Source: Ignavibacteriaceae bacterium
GTDB taxonomy: Bacteria; Bacteroidota; Ignavibacteria; Ignavibacteriales; Ignavibacteriaceae
Assembly: GCA_023229425.1 (NCBI GenBank)
Contig: JALNZG010000009.1
Coordinates: forward strand, 89,270-153,269
Direction: 5' to 3'
Length of the DNA stretch: 64,000 nt
The notes under the pieces are model-generated. The model worked only from the letters and a program-made list of their open reading frames with translations. It was not told the DNA's origin and ran no database searches. Position numbers and translations under genes: made by a program. Shown in pieces: positions 51,063 to 59,728 of the stretch; positions within the stretch are counted from its first letter, which is position 1; every line of letters starts with the position of its first letter.

Positions 51063-53924
51063 CTACTTAACCAGAACCATTTTCTTCGTAATCACCGAGT
51101 TATTCTGTCTTAACTGGTAGAAATAAACTCCGGAAGAAAATGCTGTGGCATCGAAACCAACTTTATATGTTCCGGCAGATTGTACTTCATTTACTAAAGT
51201 TACAAGTTCATTTCCGAGCACATCATAAATTTTTAGAGAGACAAATCCCGGCTCTGAAATATTGAACTTGATTGAAGTTGTCGGGTTAAATGGATTGGGA
51301 TAGTTCTGTTCAAGCGCAAAGCTGTACGCAATCTGATCTTGAAATTCTTCAACATCGGTAACAATCCCGTTTTCCTGGTTGGGGAGTTTTGCGGTTGTGT
51401 AAATAAAAAATTCACCAGGAGCTAAAGCTACACTTTGATTTACATCTGAGACTTCGATACTGTCGTTTTCAAAATAACGGTACCATCTTCCGGGTTTAGA
51501 AAAATTCATTGGAACAGATTGGTAAGAGAGATCAAAGTTTCCAACGATTGAAACATCCATCGAAGCATCAAGAATAGAAATTTTCTTTACCGCACCTGCC
51601 ACATCCATTGTGAAGTTATTGCTTTCAAAAGCCGGATAATTTTCTTTTAGCTTAATAAGCGATGAATAGACTTTGAACAAATTCGAGCGGCGGGCGTCAG
51701 ACATATATTCCCAGCGCGGAGGTTTGTTCGCCAGTCTGCTATCACTAGTTCCCGATGGATAATTGATTGAAAGATCATATCCGCGCTCTCCAAACTGCCA
51801 GATCATCTTTGGTCCCGGAATAGTAAAGAAAAACGCTGCGGCAAGTTTCATTCTATTTAAGCCCGTTGCCAAATCTTTTATACTGTAAGCTCCGCTAACG
51901 TTTCCGTACATTTCGTTTTTGTACATCAGCCGTTCTTCGTCATGGCTTTCCATGTAACCAACAAGCAGTGGATTAGTCCAACTGCGACTTTTGTATGAAA
52001 CACCTGAGAAATTCGATTTGCCGTTATCATTCCAGCCCATTGTTGCTTCGTTGTAATTAAAATTCATATTTCCCCAAAGCATAAACCCGTTATCGGAAAG
52101 AACTTTTTCTTCATTGTTATCTGCAAAATGTTCCAAAATTAAAAATGATGTTGAGTCTGTTTTGCGGGCTTCAACCGACATTCTCTTTAACAGATCAATT
52201 CTCGATTGATCATACGCGCCCCATGCACCCACATTACAACTTCCGCCGTTGATATCGCAGGTTGGTTTTTGCGTAAATCCTTTGCTTAGATCGAAACGGA
52301 AACCGTCAACTTTAAATTCGGTCATCCAATATTTTAAAACTCTATCAACCAAATCTTTTGTAGCCTGGCTTTCGTGATTAAAATCCATTCCGACATTATA
52401 CGCATGTTTTGCAGCCGTATTAAACCAAGGATTGTTCGCCGCCGGTCGGTTTTGTGCGGCATCCCAGTAAAGACGAACAAGCGGAGACTGACCAAAACTA
52501 TGATTTAAAGCGATATCAAGAATAATTGCGATTCCGTTCTCGTGGGCTTTATCAACTAATTTTTTCAAATCATTTTTTGTTCCGTAATACTTATCAGGCG
52601 CAAAAAAGAAAGCGGGATTGTATCCCCAACTTTCGTTTCCTTCAAACTCCATTATCGGCATTAACTGAATTGCATTTATTCCCAATCGTTTTAAATAAGG
52701 AAGCGAATCGGTTAACGTTTGATAATCGTGGCGGGCAACAAAATCGCGAAGCAGCAATTCGTAAGCAACTAAATCGGTATTTTTCGGTCGTTGATAATTT
52801 GTTGTCTGCCATTGGTATTGTGTTTGTGCCGTTTGAAAAACGGAAACGTATTCAGAAGTTCTATTGGTTGGATATGCTTTTAAATTCGGATAAGTAATTG
52901 CCGGAATGTAACTGTCGTCCGGGTGAAGTAGTTTATCCGCAAACGGATCAGCAATAACGAGATTGTCATCAATCAAATATTGAAAAGCATATTCTTTAGC
53001 AGCTTGTAATCCGTCAATCGTAATCCACCAACGGGTATTGTTTGCATCAACTGAATCACGTTTCATGAAATAATTTGAGGTCACTGTCCAATCATTAAAA
53101 TCACCAATTACATAAACGAATTTTTTATAGGGAGCGAAAAGGCAAAGCGTAACTTTTGTCGGGTCGGCACCGTAATTAATTCCGTTCACAATTCCAACTG
53201 GAACTTTTTCATTTACAATAGGAGGATTAATAACATAATTTACGTTGAGTGAATCAACTGTTGTAGCGCCGGTGTTTGTAACGGCGACAATCTTTATCTC
53301 GTTCAATCCACTAGAAAGTTTTTTTCCGAAAACAGAAATAGATGGGACAAATAAAATCTGTTTCGTCTGGTTAAAATAAGCTCCAAACGAACCGGCAAGT
53401 ATATCGTTAATAAAAACTTTTGAAGCTTGAGTATCAATCGTTTCACCAACTTTTGCAGAAACCTGAACGGTTACCGCAGGTTCATCGTAGCGGAGAAGTT
53501 TCGTTGAAGTCGGTTCAATCTGAAAGATCATTGGACTTTTTACAATGATGTAAGAGTTATTATTATCCGCAGCATTTTTATTTGGATTTATCGGATCGCT
53601 CAACCACGAATTCGTAGTTCCGGTTGCATTATAATGCTCGTGCATTTTATATTGATAACATTTCACACCATTGATTATCGTAGTTCCGCCGCCAACAGCC
53701 AGGCGAATGGTTTTATAATAAATACTATTTTCCAACGTCATTGCCGAAGGAGCAGTGGGAGAAATTATTCCACTCGCGTTCGGTCCCCAATTATTAAATT
53801 CACCAGGCAAAAAAACCTTTACCGCGGTTGCACTTGCTTTATAACGGAAGGTAACATCAACAGAATCTTGTCCCAACAAAACAAACGGAACAAGCAACAA
53901 TAAAAGTATAAATTGATTTCGCAC
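51063..53924 (-). CDS. Secreted GH13 alpha-amylase-family glycosidase with T9SS domain
   Basis: A 953-residue exported GH13 enzyme. After the signal peptide come an N-terminal CBM48/E-set module (VKVFLPGEFNNWGP), an intervening Ig-like stretch and a second CBM48-like module (FVYVIGDFNDWTVTSNYFMK), then the catalytic barrel: ILDIALNHSFGQSP (region I), nucleophile Asp545 in DGFRFDLSKGF, acid/base Glu598 in LILEHFADN, and Asp662 in MESHDEERLMY. All three catalytic acids are present. A T9SS type A signal ends the protein (LEQNYPNPFNPTTSIKFNI). It probably hydrolyses starch, glycogen or related alpha-glucans outside the cell. Confidence 0.94.
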   Translation of the reverse strand: MRNQFILLLLLVPFVLLGQDSVDVTFRYKASATAVKVFLPGEFNNWGPNASGIISPTAPSAMTLENSIYYKTIRLAVGGGTTIINGVKCYQYKMHEHYNATGTTNSWLSDPINPNKNAADNNNSYIIVKSPMIFQIEPTSTKLLRYDEPAVTVQVSAKVGETIDTQASKVFINDILAGSFGAYFNQTKQILFVPSISVFGKKLSSGLNEIKIVAVTNTGATTVDSLNVNYVINPPIVNEKVPVGIVNGINYGADPTKVTLCLFAPYKKFVYVIGDFNDWTVTSNYFMKRDSVDANNTRWWITIDGLQAAKEYAFQYLIDDNLVIADPFADKLLHPDDSYIPAITYPNLKAYPTNRTSEYVSVFQTAQTQYQWQTTNYQRPKNTDLVAYELLLRDFVARHDYQTLTDSLPYLKRLGINAIQLMPIMEFEGNESWGYNPAFFFAPDKYYGTKNDLKKLVDKAHENGIAIILDIALNHSFGQSPLVRLYWDAAQNRPAANNPWFNTAAKHAYNVGMDFNHESQATKDLVDRVLKYWMTEFKVDGFRFDLSKGFTQKPTCDINGGSCNVGAWGAYDQSRIDLLKRMSVEARKTDSTSFLILEHFADNNEEKVLSDNGFMLWGNMNFNYNEATMGWNDNGKSNFSGVSYKSRSWTNPLLVGYMESHDEERLMYKNEMYGNVSGAYSIKDLATGLNRMKLAAAFFFTIPGPKMIWQFGERGYDLSINYPSGTSDSRLANKPPRWEYMSDARRSNLFKVYSSLIKLKENYPAFESNNFTMDVAGAVKKISILDASMDVSIVGNFDLSYQSVPMNFSKPGRWYRYFENDSIEVSDVNQSVALAPGEFFIYTTAKLPNQENGIVTDVEEFQDQIAYSFALEQNYPNPFNPTTSIKFNISEPGFVSLKIYDVLGNELVTLVNEVQSAGTYKVGFDATAFSSGVYFYQLRQNNSVITKKMVLVK

Positions 53925-53950
53925 AAAAACTCCAATAGTTTTAATGATGA

Positions 53951-54787
53951 TTATTTGAAAGAATTAAATTTTGGTTTGCCGGCTTCAAGCCAGGCAGTAT
54001 AATAAACAGCGGCTATGTCTTCAGCGGCTTCTTGTAAAGCTTCTTCTGTTACATATTTAGTTTTGAACCACAAAATAGCATAGTATAAGGAATCATATTT
54101 GCCGGAAGTTTCCAGAACAGCGGCTTTATCTGCAAAAAATAAAATTGCACAACGGGCATTTGCACGGTAAACTATTTGGAAAAACTCTCGATTTGGATCA
54201 TCAATCCTTTTGACTTTTATCGAAGTTGAAAACACTTTCTCTAACTCTTGTAAATGAGCATTTATCATCTCCGATTCATATCTTTCATGTATGTCGGTTT
54301 GCCCGCTAAGCTGCCCGTTATAATTAAGTACTGTGTGCATTGGTTGATGAGCATCGGCAAAATAGTGTGAAAGATCGCGCATCAATTCTTTGGTTTTTTC
54401 TTTCAGTTTTTGTTTCATCGCCAAAACCAATTGACGATAGGTATCTTCCAAAACCCATGGTAAAATCCCGTTCAATGTTACAACCGAATCACCGTAAATT
54501 TTATAAAGTGAATCTTTGTTTTCAATCATCCTTGCCTGGTTAAATTCCTTAAAGAAATCAAGATCAATAAAATGTTTTGGATACTCATCTTTCATGTACT
54601 TTTTTCTTTGGTCCGGTTGGCTTGCTTCAGCGATCAGATAATCTGAAAATTTCCGGAAGTCTTTCATCTCAGCAGGTAAAAGTACCATTGCATGTTTAAC
54701 AATTAATTTGTGTCCACTTCCTCCCCAGCCGTAAATATTCTGAAGTGTCAAAATTAGTATTAAGGAAGAAAAGAAAAATTTATTCAT
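53951..54787 (-). CDS. S1/P1 nuclease-like zinc phosphoesterase
   Basis: A 278-residue secreted protein of the S1/P1 nuclease-phospholipase C fold. The signal peptide ends before WGGSGHKLIVKHAM, so mature Trp1 would be a zinc ligand through its amino group, as in the family, followed by the first His. Other ligands appear in HFIDLDF, HYFADAHQPMHTVLN (HxxxD and further His) and TDIHERYESEMI. It probably cleaves nucleic acid or phospholipid in the periplasm or outside the cell. It lies 26 bases upstream of the amylase gene on the same strand. Confidence 0.85.
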   Translation of the reverse strand: MNKFFFSSLILILTLQNIYGWGGSGHKLIVKHAMVLLPAEMKDFRKFSDYLIAEASQPDQRKKYMKDEYPKHFIDLDFFKEFNQARMIENKDSLYKIYGDSVVTLNGILPWVLEDTYRQLVLAMKQKLKEKTKELMRDLSHYFADAHQPMHTVLNYNGQLSGQTDIHERYESEMINAHLQELEKVFSTSIKVKRIDDPNREFFQIVYRANARCAILFFADKAAVLETSGKYDSLYYAILWFKTKYVTEEALQEAAEDIAAVYYTAWLEAGKPKFNSFK

Positions 54788-55055
54788 TGGTCATTCCGCA
54801 AAGTTGTAATATTCTGATTGGTTCATGTGAAAAGTCCATGAGCCTGTTATAGGATTATTTATTTAGGATTTCTTTTAAGTTCATATATAAATTAAAAAAA
54901 CTGAGAGGGATTAACAAGGCATTGTCCGAAGATGCCAAGAATAGGAGAAATATGCGAATTCTTCAATCTGATTGGGTACTTTTTTCTCCTGCTGCTGACT
55001 TTCAGCGTATAATTTCTTAAATTATAAATGAAGAAATAAAAATCAAGGAAACTTT

Positions 55056-56258
55056 ATGACCACGAAAGAAATTATAGCTATTGAAGACAGATATGGCGCG
55101 CACAATTATCATCCGCTGGATGTTGTTATTGAAAAAGCTAAAGGTGTTTGGGTTTGGGATGTTGATGGGAATAGATATCTTGATTGCCTTGCCGCTTACT
55201 CTGCCGTTAATCAAGGACATTGCCATCCGCGCATTGTTAATAAAGCAAAAGAGCAATTGGAAAAAGTAACACTCACTTCACGCGCATTTAGAAACGACCA
55301 GCTTCCGTTTCTTTGCAAAGAGTTGTGCGAACTCACCGGATACGAAATGATGCTTCCGATGAATTCCGGCGCTGAAGCCGTTGAAACCGCTTTGAAAGCT
55401 GCCCGCAAATGGGGTTATAAAGTTAAAGGTGTTGAAGAAAATAAAGCAGAAATTATCTGCTGCACAAACAATTTTTCGGGCAGAACGATCTCGATAATTT
55501 CTTTTTCTACAGAAGAACAGTACAAAGACGGATTTGGTCCATTTACTCCGGGTTACAAAATTATTCCTTACGGTGATGTTGAATTGCTCGAACAAATGAT
55601 CTGTTCCAACACAGTTGCTTTTTTAGTTGAACCGATACAAGGCGAAGGCGGAGTAATTGTTCCGCCGGAAGGATATTTGCAGAGAGCATTTGAGATTTGC
55701 AGAAAAAATAATGTTCTGTTTATTGCAGACGAAATTCAATCCGGTTTAGGAAGAAGCGGAAAACTTTTTGCATTCGAGTATGAAAAAATCCGCCCCGACG
55801 CTGTAATTATTGGGAAAGCCCTTTCAGGCGGTTGTTATCCGGTGTCGGCAGTTTTGGCAGATAAAAAACTTCTCGGAGTTTTTAATCCCGGAGATCACGG
55901 ATCAACATTCGGTGGAAATCCGCTCGGCGCCGCAATTGCACGCGAGAGTATTAAAGTCCTAATTGAGGAAAAGTTAATCGATAATTCTTTTGAAATGGGA
56001 AATTATTTCAGAGAAAAATTAAATGAAATAAAATCAAAACACGTAAAAGAGATTCGCGGAAAAGGGTTATTCATAGGCGTTGAATTGCATCCCGAAGCCG
56101 GCGGCGCAAGAAGATTTTGCGAAGCTCTAAAAGACCGTGGTTTACTTTGCAAAGAAACACATACCAATGTTATCCGGTTTGCTCCTCCGTTAGTGATTAC
56201 GAAAGAAGAAATTGACTGGGCAATGGAGAGAGTTACCGAAGTGCTCGCTATGGATTAA
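55056..56258 (+). CDS. rocD: Ornithine aminotransferase
   Basis: A 400-residue class III PLP aminotransferase. It begins IIAIEDRYGAHNYHPLDVVI, shows NSGAEAVETALKAARKWGY, NNFSGRTISIISFST, VEPIQGEGGVIVPPEGYL, ADEIQSGLGRSGK, the PLP-Lys in AVIIGKALSGGCYPV and DHGSTFGGNPLGAA. This pattern is that of ornithine-oxoacid aminotransferase, which makes glutamate-5-semialdehyde from ornithine. AAGGAAAC precedes the ATG. It stands alone in a 268-base spacer from the minus-strand nuclease. Confidence 0.95.
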   Translation: MTTKEIIAIEDRYGAHNYHPLDVVIEKAKGVWVWDVDGNRYLDCLAAYSAVNQGHCHPRIVNKAKEQLEKVTLTSRAFRNDQLPFLCKELCELTGYEMMLPMNSGAEAVETALKAARKWGYKVKGVEENKAEIICCTNNFSGRTISIISFSTEEQYKDGFGPFTPGYKIIPYGDVELLEQMICSNTVAFLVEPIQGEGGVIVPPEGYLQRAFEICRKNNVLFIADEIQSGLGRSGKLFAFEYEKIRPDAVIIGKALSGGCYPVSAVLADKKLLGVFNPGDHGSTFGGNPLGAAIARESIKVLIEEKLIDNSFEMGNYFREKLNEIKSKHVKEIRGKGLFIGVELHPEAGGARRFCEALKDRGLLCKETHTNVIRFAPPLVITKEEIDWAMERVTEVLAMD

Positions 56259-56287
56259 TTGTACACGTTACGGACAAAATTGAATTT

Positions 56288-56314
56288 GTATCACAGAATA
56301 CTATTCTGTGATAC
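56288..56314. promoter_or_regulatory. 27-bp perfect dyad upstream of the copper regulator
   Basis: GTATCACAGAATA and TATTCTGTGATAC flank a single central C, ending 23 bases before the regulator ATG. It may be an operator for the copper module, a terminator for rocD, or one of the palindromic intergenic repeats of this genome. Confidence 0.5.
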
Positions 56315-56337
56315 TGAATTTTTATTAAAAACAGCAG

Positions 56338-56919
56338 ATGAAGACAAAACAAGAATTACATATCAAAAACATGGTTTGCAACCGATGCGTAAAGGTTGTG
56401 AATGATGAATTAGAAAAACTCGGCTGCACCGTTCATTCTGTTGAACTTGGCAAAGCCGTGGTTTCCTATCCGGAAGATAAAACTCTTGAAGCAATAAAAA
56501 TAGTTCTTGAGAAAAACGGTTTTGAATTAATTGAAGATAAAAAAGCGCAGCTTGTTGATGCAATTAAAACAACAATTATCGAGTTGATCTATCAAAACAA
56601 ACTTGAGGCGATGAACATCAATTTTTCCGATTTCCTTTCCGAAAAACTTGGGAAAGATTATCACTACCTCACTTCCCTTTTTTCTTCGATGACCGGTATT
56701 ACTATTGAGAAGTTTTTTATTCTACAAAAAGTTGAACGTGTAAAAGAGTGGTTAGTGTACAATGATTTTACGTTAAGCGAGATGGCATTTAAACTCGGCT
56801 ACAGCAGTGTGGCTCATCTTTCAAATCAATTTAAACAAGTTACGGGATTAACTCCCACACAATTTAAAAATCTAAAGATCAAACAGCGGAAACCGCTCGA
56901 CAAACTCGGTCCTCATTAA
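56338..56919 (+). CDS. AraC-family regulator with N-terminal heavy-metal-associated domain
   Basis: A 193-residue protein with two parts. Residues 5-70 form an HMA-like ferredoxin fold carrying the metal motif MVCNRC (Cys14, Cys17). Residues ~85-185 form an AraC-type double helix-turn-helix (DYHYLTSLFSSMTGITIEKF; LSEMAFKLGYSSVAHLSNQF; GLTPTQFKNLK). The gene is directly followed by copA and a copZ-like gene, so it most likely senses Cu(I) or a related metal through the Cys pair and controls them. This fusion differs from the usual CueR, CsoR or CopY copper regulators. Confidence 0.88.
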   Translation: MKTKQELHIKNMVCNRCVKVVNDELEKLGCTVHSVELGKAVVSYPEDKTLEAIKIVLEKNGFELIEDKKAQLVDAIKTTIIELIYQNKLEAMNINFSDFLSEKLGKDYHYLTSLFSSMTGITIEKFFILQKVERVKEWLVYNDFTLSEMAFKLGYSSVAHLSNQFKQVTGLTPTQFKNLKIKQRKPLDKLGPH

Positions 56920-57010
56920 AAATCTTACAAACCAAATAAAAAATTTTACAACAAATTTCGTCCCTCACACCATATTTTTCGTATAGAAAAATTATGGGTT
57001 CACAACACGA

Positions 57011-59233
57011 ATGAAAAAAGAGAAAAAAATATTCTCGGTAACCGGGATGAGCTGTTCTGCCTGCGCGGTTAGTGTGGAATCAATGTTAAAATCGCAAAAC
57101 GGGATTTTCTCCGCAGCGGCTAATTACGCCGACAACACCGTAATGGTTGAGTTTAATCCCGGACTTGTTTCTCCAAAAAAAATGAAAGAAGCCGTGCAAA
57201 CGGTTGGCTATGATCTGCAAATAGATGAAACCAAAACACCGCAGCAATTAGATGAAGAAAGAAAACTGAAACTTGCAAAAGCAAAAACGAACGTTATTTT
57301 CTCCTTGATTTTAACCATTCCCGTTGTTGTAATTGCAATGTTCTATCATCACCAAACACAAAACCAGAAATGGATAGAGTTGATACTTACCGGAGTAATC
57401 TTATTTTACTTCGGAAAAGATTTTTTTGTTCAAGCGTACCAGAAGGGAAGGCATTTACAAACAAATATGGATACGCTGGTTGCGTTAAGCACGGGAATCG
57501 CTTTTCTATTCAGTTTCTTTAACACGATTTATCCGCAGTTTCTTATTTCACGCGGATTTGAGCCTCAACTTTACTTTGAATCCGCCGCAGTGATTGTTTC
57601 GTTCATTCTTCTTGGAAAGTTTCTTGAAGAAAAAGCAAAACACCGTTCTGCCGAAGCAATAAAAAAATTGATGAATCTTCAACCAAACACGGTCACGGTC
57701 ATTCGTAACGGAAAAGAAGTAATCATTTCTATTAACGAAATTTTGAAAAGTGAGATCATGGTTGTTAAGCCCGGTGAGCGTATTGCTGTTGATGGAAAAG
57801 TGCTGAGCGGCGAATCTTATTTAGATGAAAGTATGTTAACGGGAGAATCACTTCCGGTGTTAAAAAAATCGGGAGACAAAGTTTTTGCGGGAACGCTGAA
57901 TCAAAAAGGAAGTTTGCAGATTGAAGCATTGCAAATCGGGGAAGAAACTTTGCTTGCTCAGATTATCCAACAAGTGCAGGAAGCGCAAAGCAGTAAAGCG
58001 CCGGTGCAAAAATTAGTTGATAAAATTGCTTCCGTATTTGTTCCGATGGTTGTGGTTATATCAGTGCTGACATTTTTTTTATGGATCATTATTGGCGGGA
58101 CAGAATATTTTATACAGGGCGTAACGGGAATGATCACCGTCCTTATCATTGCTTGTCCATGCGCGCTTGGATTGGCAACACCAACGGCATTAATGGTTGG
58201 TATCGGCAAAGGAGCTGAGAACGGAATTCTAATTAAAGATGCGGAGAGCTTAGAAAAAGCTCACAAGATGAATGCACTTATTCTCGATAAAACAGGAACG
58301 ATAACAGAAGGAAATCCTAAAGTTGTTGAAGTGGTTTGGAAAAAAGGGATCCTTAATAAAAATGATTTGGAGAATATTCTCTATTCAATTGAAAGTAAAT
58401 CCGAACATCCTTTAGCTTCTGCGGTTGTTAATCATTTTACAAAAGAAGCGAATAAGAAAATTGAGGTTGAAGCGTTTGAAGCGATAACCGGTAAAGGTGT
58501 AACCGCAACTATCGGAGGTTTAAAATATTTTCTCGGAAATGAAATTTTTCTTTTTCAACAAAACATTATGGTTGACGATGAACTGCAACATCGTGCGGCG
58601 GAATTAAAAGCCGAAGCAAATTCAATTATCTTCTTTGCCGATGAACAGCAGACGCTTTGCCTTATCGCTGTTGCCGATATGGTCAGGGAAACTTCAAAGG
58701 AAGCGATCCATCAATTAAAAAAAATGGGGATAAAGATTTTTATGCTTACCGGCGATAATCACCAAACGGCTTTCGCAGTTGCAAAAAAAGTCGGGATTGA
58801 TTCATTTCAATCTGAATTGCTTCCCCAACAAAAAGCCGAGTTCGTTAAGCAGTTGCAAAAAGAAAATAATATTGTCGGGATGGTTGGTGACGGAATAAAC
58901 GATGCGCAAGCATTAACGGTTGCCGACGTTAGTATTGCAATGGCAAAAGGAACCGATATTGCGATGGATGTTGCGCAAGTTACATTGATGAAATCGGATC
59001 TGTTTTCTATTGTAAAGGCAATTACTCTTTCGCGCGCAACAGTAAAAACGATTAAGCAAAATTTGTTTTGGGCGTTTGTTTACAACATTGTTTTGATCCC
59101 GGTTGCTGCGGGAGTTTTCTATCCGTTCACCGGTTTTCAAATTGATCCGATGATAGCAGGAATTTCTATGGCGATGAGTTCGGTTTCTGTGGTTTCAAAT
59201 AGTTTGAGATTAAAAAGTTTAAAACTTACTTAA
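57011..59233 (+). CDS. copA: Copper-exporting P1B-type ATPase
   Basis: A 740-residue heavy-metal ATPase. An N-terminal HMA domain holds GMSCSAC (Cys15, Cys18); eight membrane helices are predicted; the ion path has ACPCALGLATPTA with the CPC motif; phosphorylation occurs at the Asp of LDKTGTITEG; SEHPLASAV gives the HP motif, and MVGDGINDAQAL the hinge. The YN of AFVYNIVLIP and MAMSSVSVVSNSLRL in the last helices are the P1B-1 (Cu+/Ag+) signature. It pumps copper out of the cytoplasm. It lies 91 bases after the HMA-AraC regulator and 59 bases before the copZ-like gene. Confidence 0.96.
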   Translation: MKKEKKIFSVTGMSCSACAVSVESMLKSQNGIFSAAANYADNTVMVEFNPGLVSPKKMKEAVQTVGYDLQIDETKTPQQLDEERKLKLAKAKTNVIFSLILTIPVVVIAMFYHHQTQNQKWIELILTGVILFYFGKDFFVQAYQKGRHLQTNMDTLVALSTGIAFLFSFFNTIYPQFLISRGFEPQLYFESAAVIVSFILLGKFLEEKAKHRSAEAIKKLMNLQPNTVTVIRNGKEVIISINEILKSEIMVVKPGERIAVDGKVLSGESYLDESMLTGESLPVLKKSGDKVFAGTLNQKGSLQIEALQIGEETLLAQIIQQVQEAQSSKAPVQKLVDKIASVFVPMVVVISVLTFFLWIIIGGTEYFIQGVTGMITVLIIACPCALGLATPTALMVGIGKGAENGILIKDAESLEKAHKMNALILDKTGTITEGNPKVVEVVWKKGILNKNDLENILYSIESKSEHPLASAVVNHFTKEANKKIEVEAFEAITGKGVTATIGGLKYFLGNEIFLFQQNIMVDDELQHRAAELKAEANSIIFFADEQQTLCLIAVADMVRETSKEAIHQLKKMGIKIFMLTGDNHQTAFAVAKKVGIDSFQSELLPQQKAEFVKQLQKENNIVGMVGDGINDAQALTVADVSIAMAKGTDIAMDVAQVTLMKSDLFSIVKAITLSRATVKTIKQNLFWAFVYNIVLIPVAAGVFYPFTGFQIDPMIAGISMAMSSVSVVSNSLRLKSLKLT

Positions 59234-59292
59234 AAATGAAAATTCAAATTCCAAAATTCAAATAACAAAACACAAATAAAGTATTTAATGGT

Positions 59293-59505
59293 ATGAAAGA
59301 ATTATTGTTTAAAACGAACATCAAGTGCAACGGCTGTATTGCAAAAGTTACACCGTTCCTTAACGGCGAAAAACAAATTGAGGAATGGGATGTTAATCTT
59401 GAGAATCCCGATAGAGTCTTATCAATCAAAACAGAAAGCTTCTCAGCAGAAGCTGTAACGGAGCTTGTGAAAAAAGCTGGTTATAATGCAGAGGAAATAA
59501 AGTAG
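59293..59505 (+). CDS. CopZ-like heavy-metal chaperone
   Basis: A 70-residue single HMA domain with the metal site IKCNGC (Cys12, Cys15), then WDVNLENPDRVLSIKTES and a C-terminal VTELVKKAGYNAEEI helix. It probably carries Cu(I) to CopA or to the regulator. It lacks the Met that usually precedes the first Cys (Lys instead), which also occurs in some FCB homologues. Confidence 0.85.
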   Translation: MKELLFKTNIKCNGCIAKVTPFLNGEKQIEEWDVNLENPDRVLSIKTESFSAEAVTELVKKAGYNAEEIK

Positions 59506-59536
59506 ATGGTAAGCAAAAATATTGTGCTCAAAATGG

Positions 59537-59667
59537 CCTGCCCGCCGCAGGCAGGCAAGAATGTTTTTTTTAATTTTCAAGAAATAAGTAATGTAGGGAA
59601 TGGTCGAGACCATTCCGCATAAGATAATAACCAGAGCTTAAAACCCGGAACGCTCGCGAGCGTTCCT
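59537..59667. repeat. Cluster of three intergenic palindromes
   Basis: CCTGCCCGCCGCAGGCAGG (59537-59555), GGAATGGTCGAGACCATTCC (59597-59616) and GGAACGCTCGCGAGCGTTCC (59648-59667). The last two are exact 20-bp self-complementary sequences. They fill the spacer between the copZ-like gene and the converging kinase gene. They are more GC-rich than their surroundings. Confidence 0.75.
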
Positions 59668-59728
59668 ACAACTGAAACTCAAATTAGTTTTGTTTTGCCC
59701 AGGTTAGGAATTATGAATGTTTTTTCAA

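Noticed and set aside
54900..54960. Possible TPP riboswitch suggested by CTGAGAGGG
   Set aside because: The other conserved parts (CTGATCTGG-like segment and the GCGTAGGGA end) are absent and the downstream gene is rocD, not a thiamine gene.
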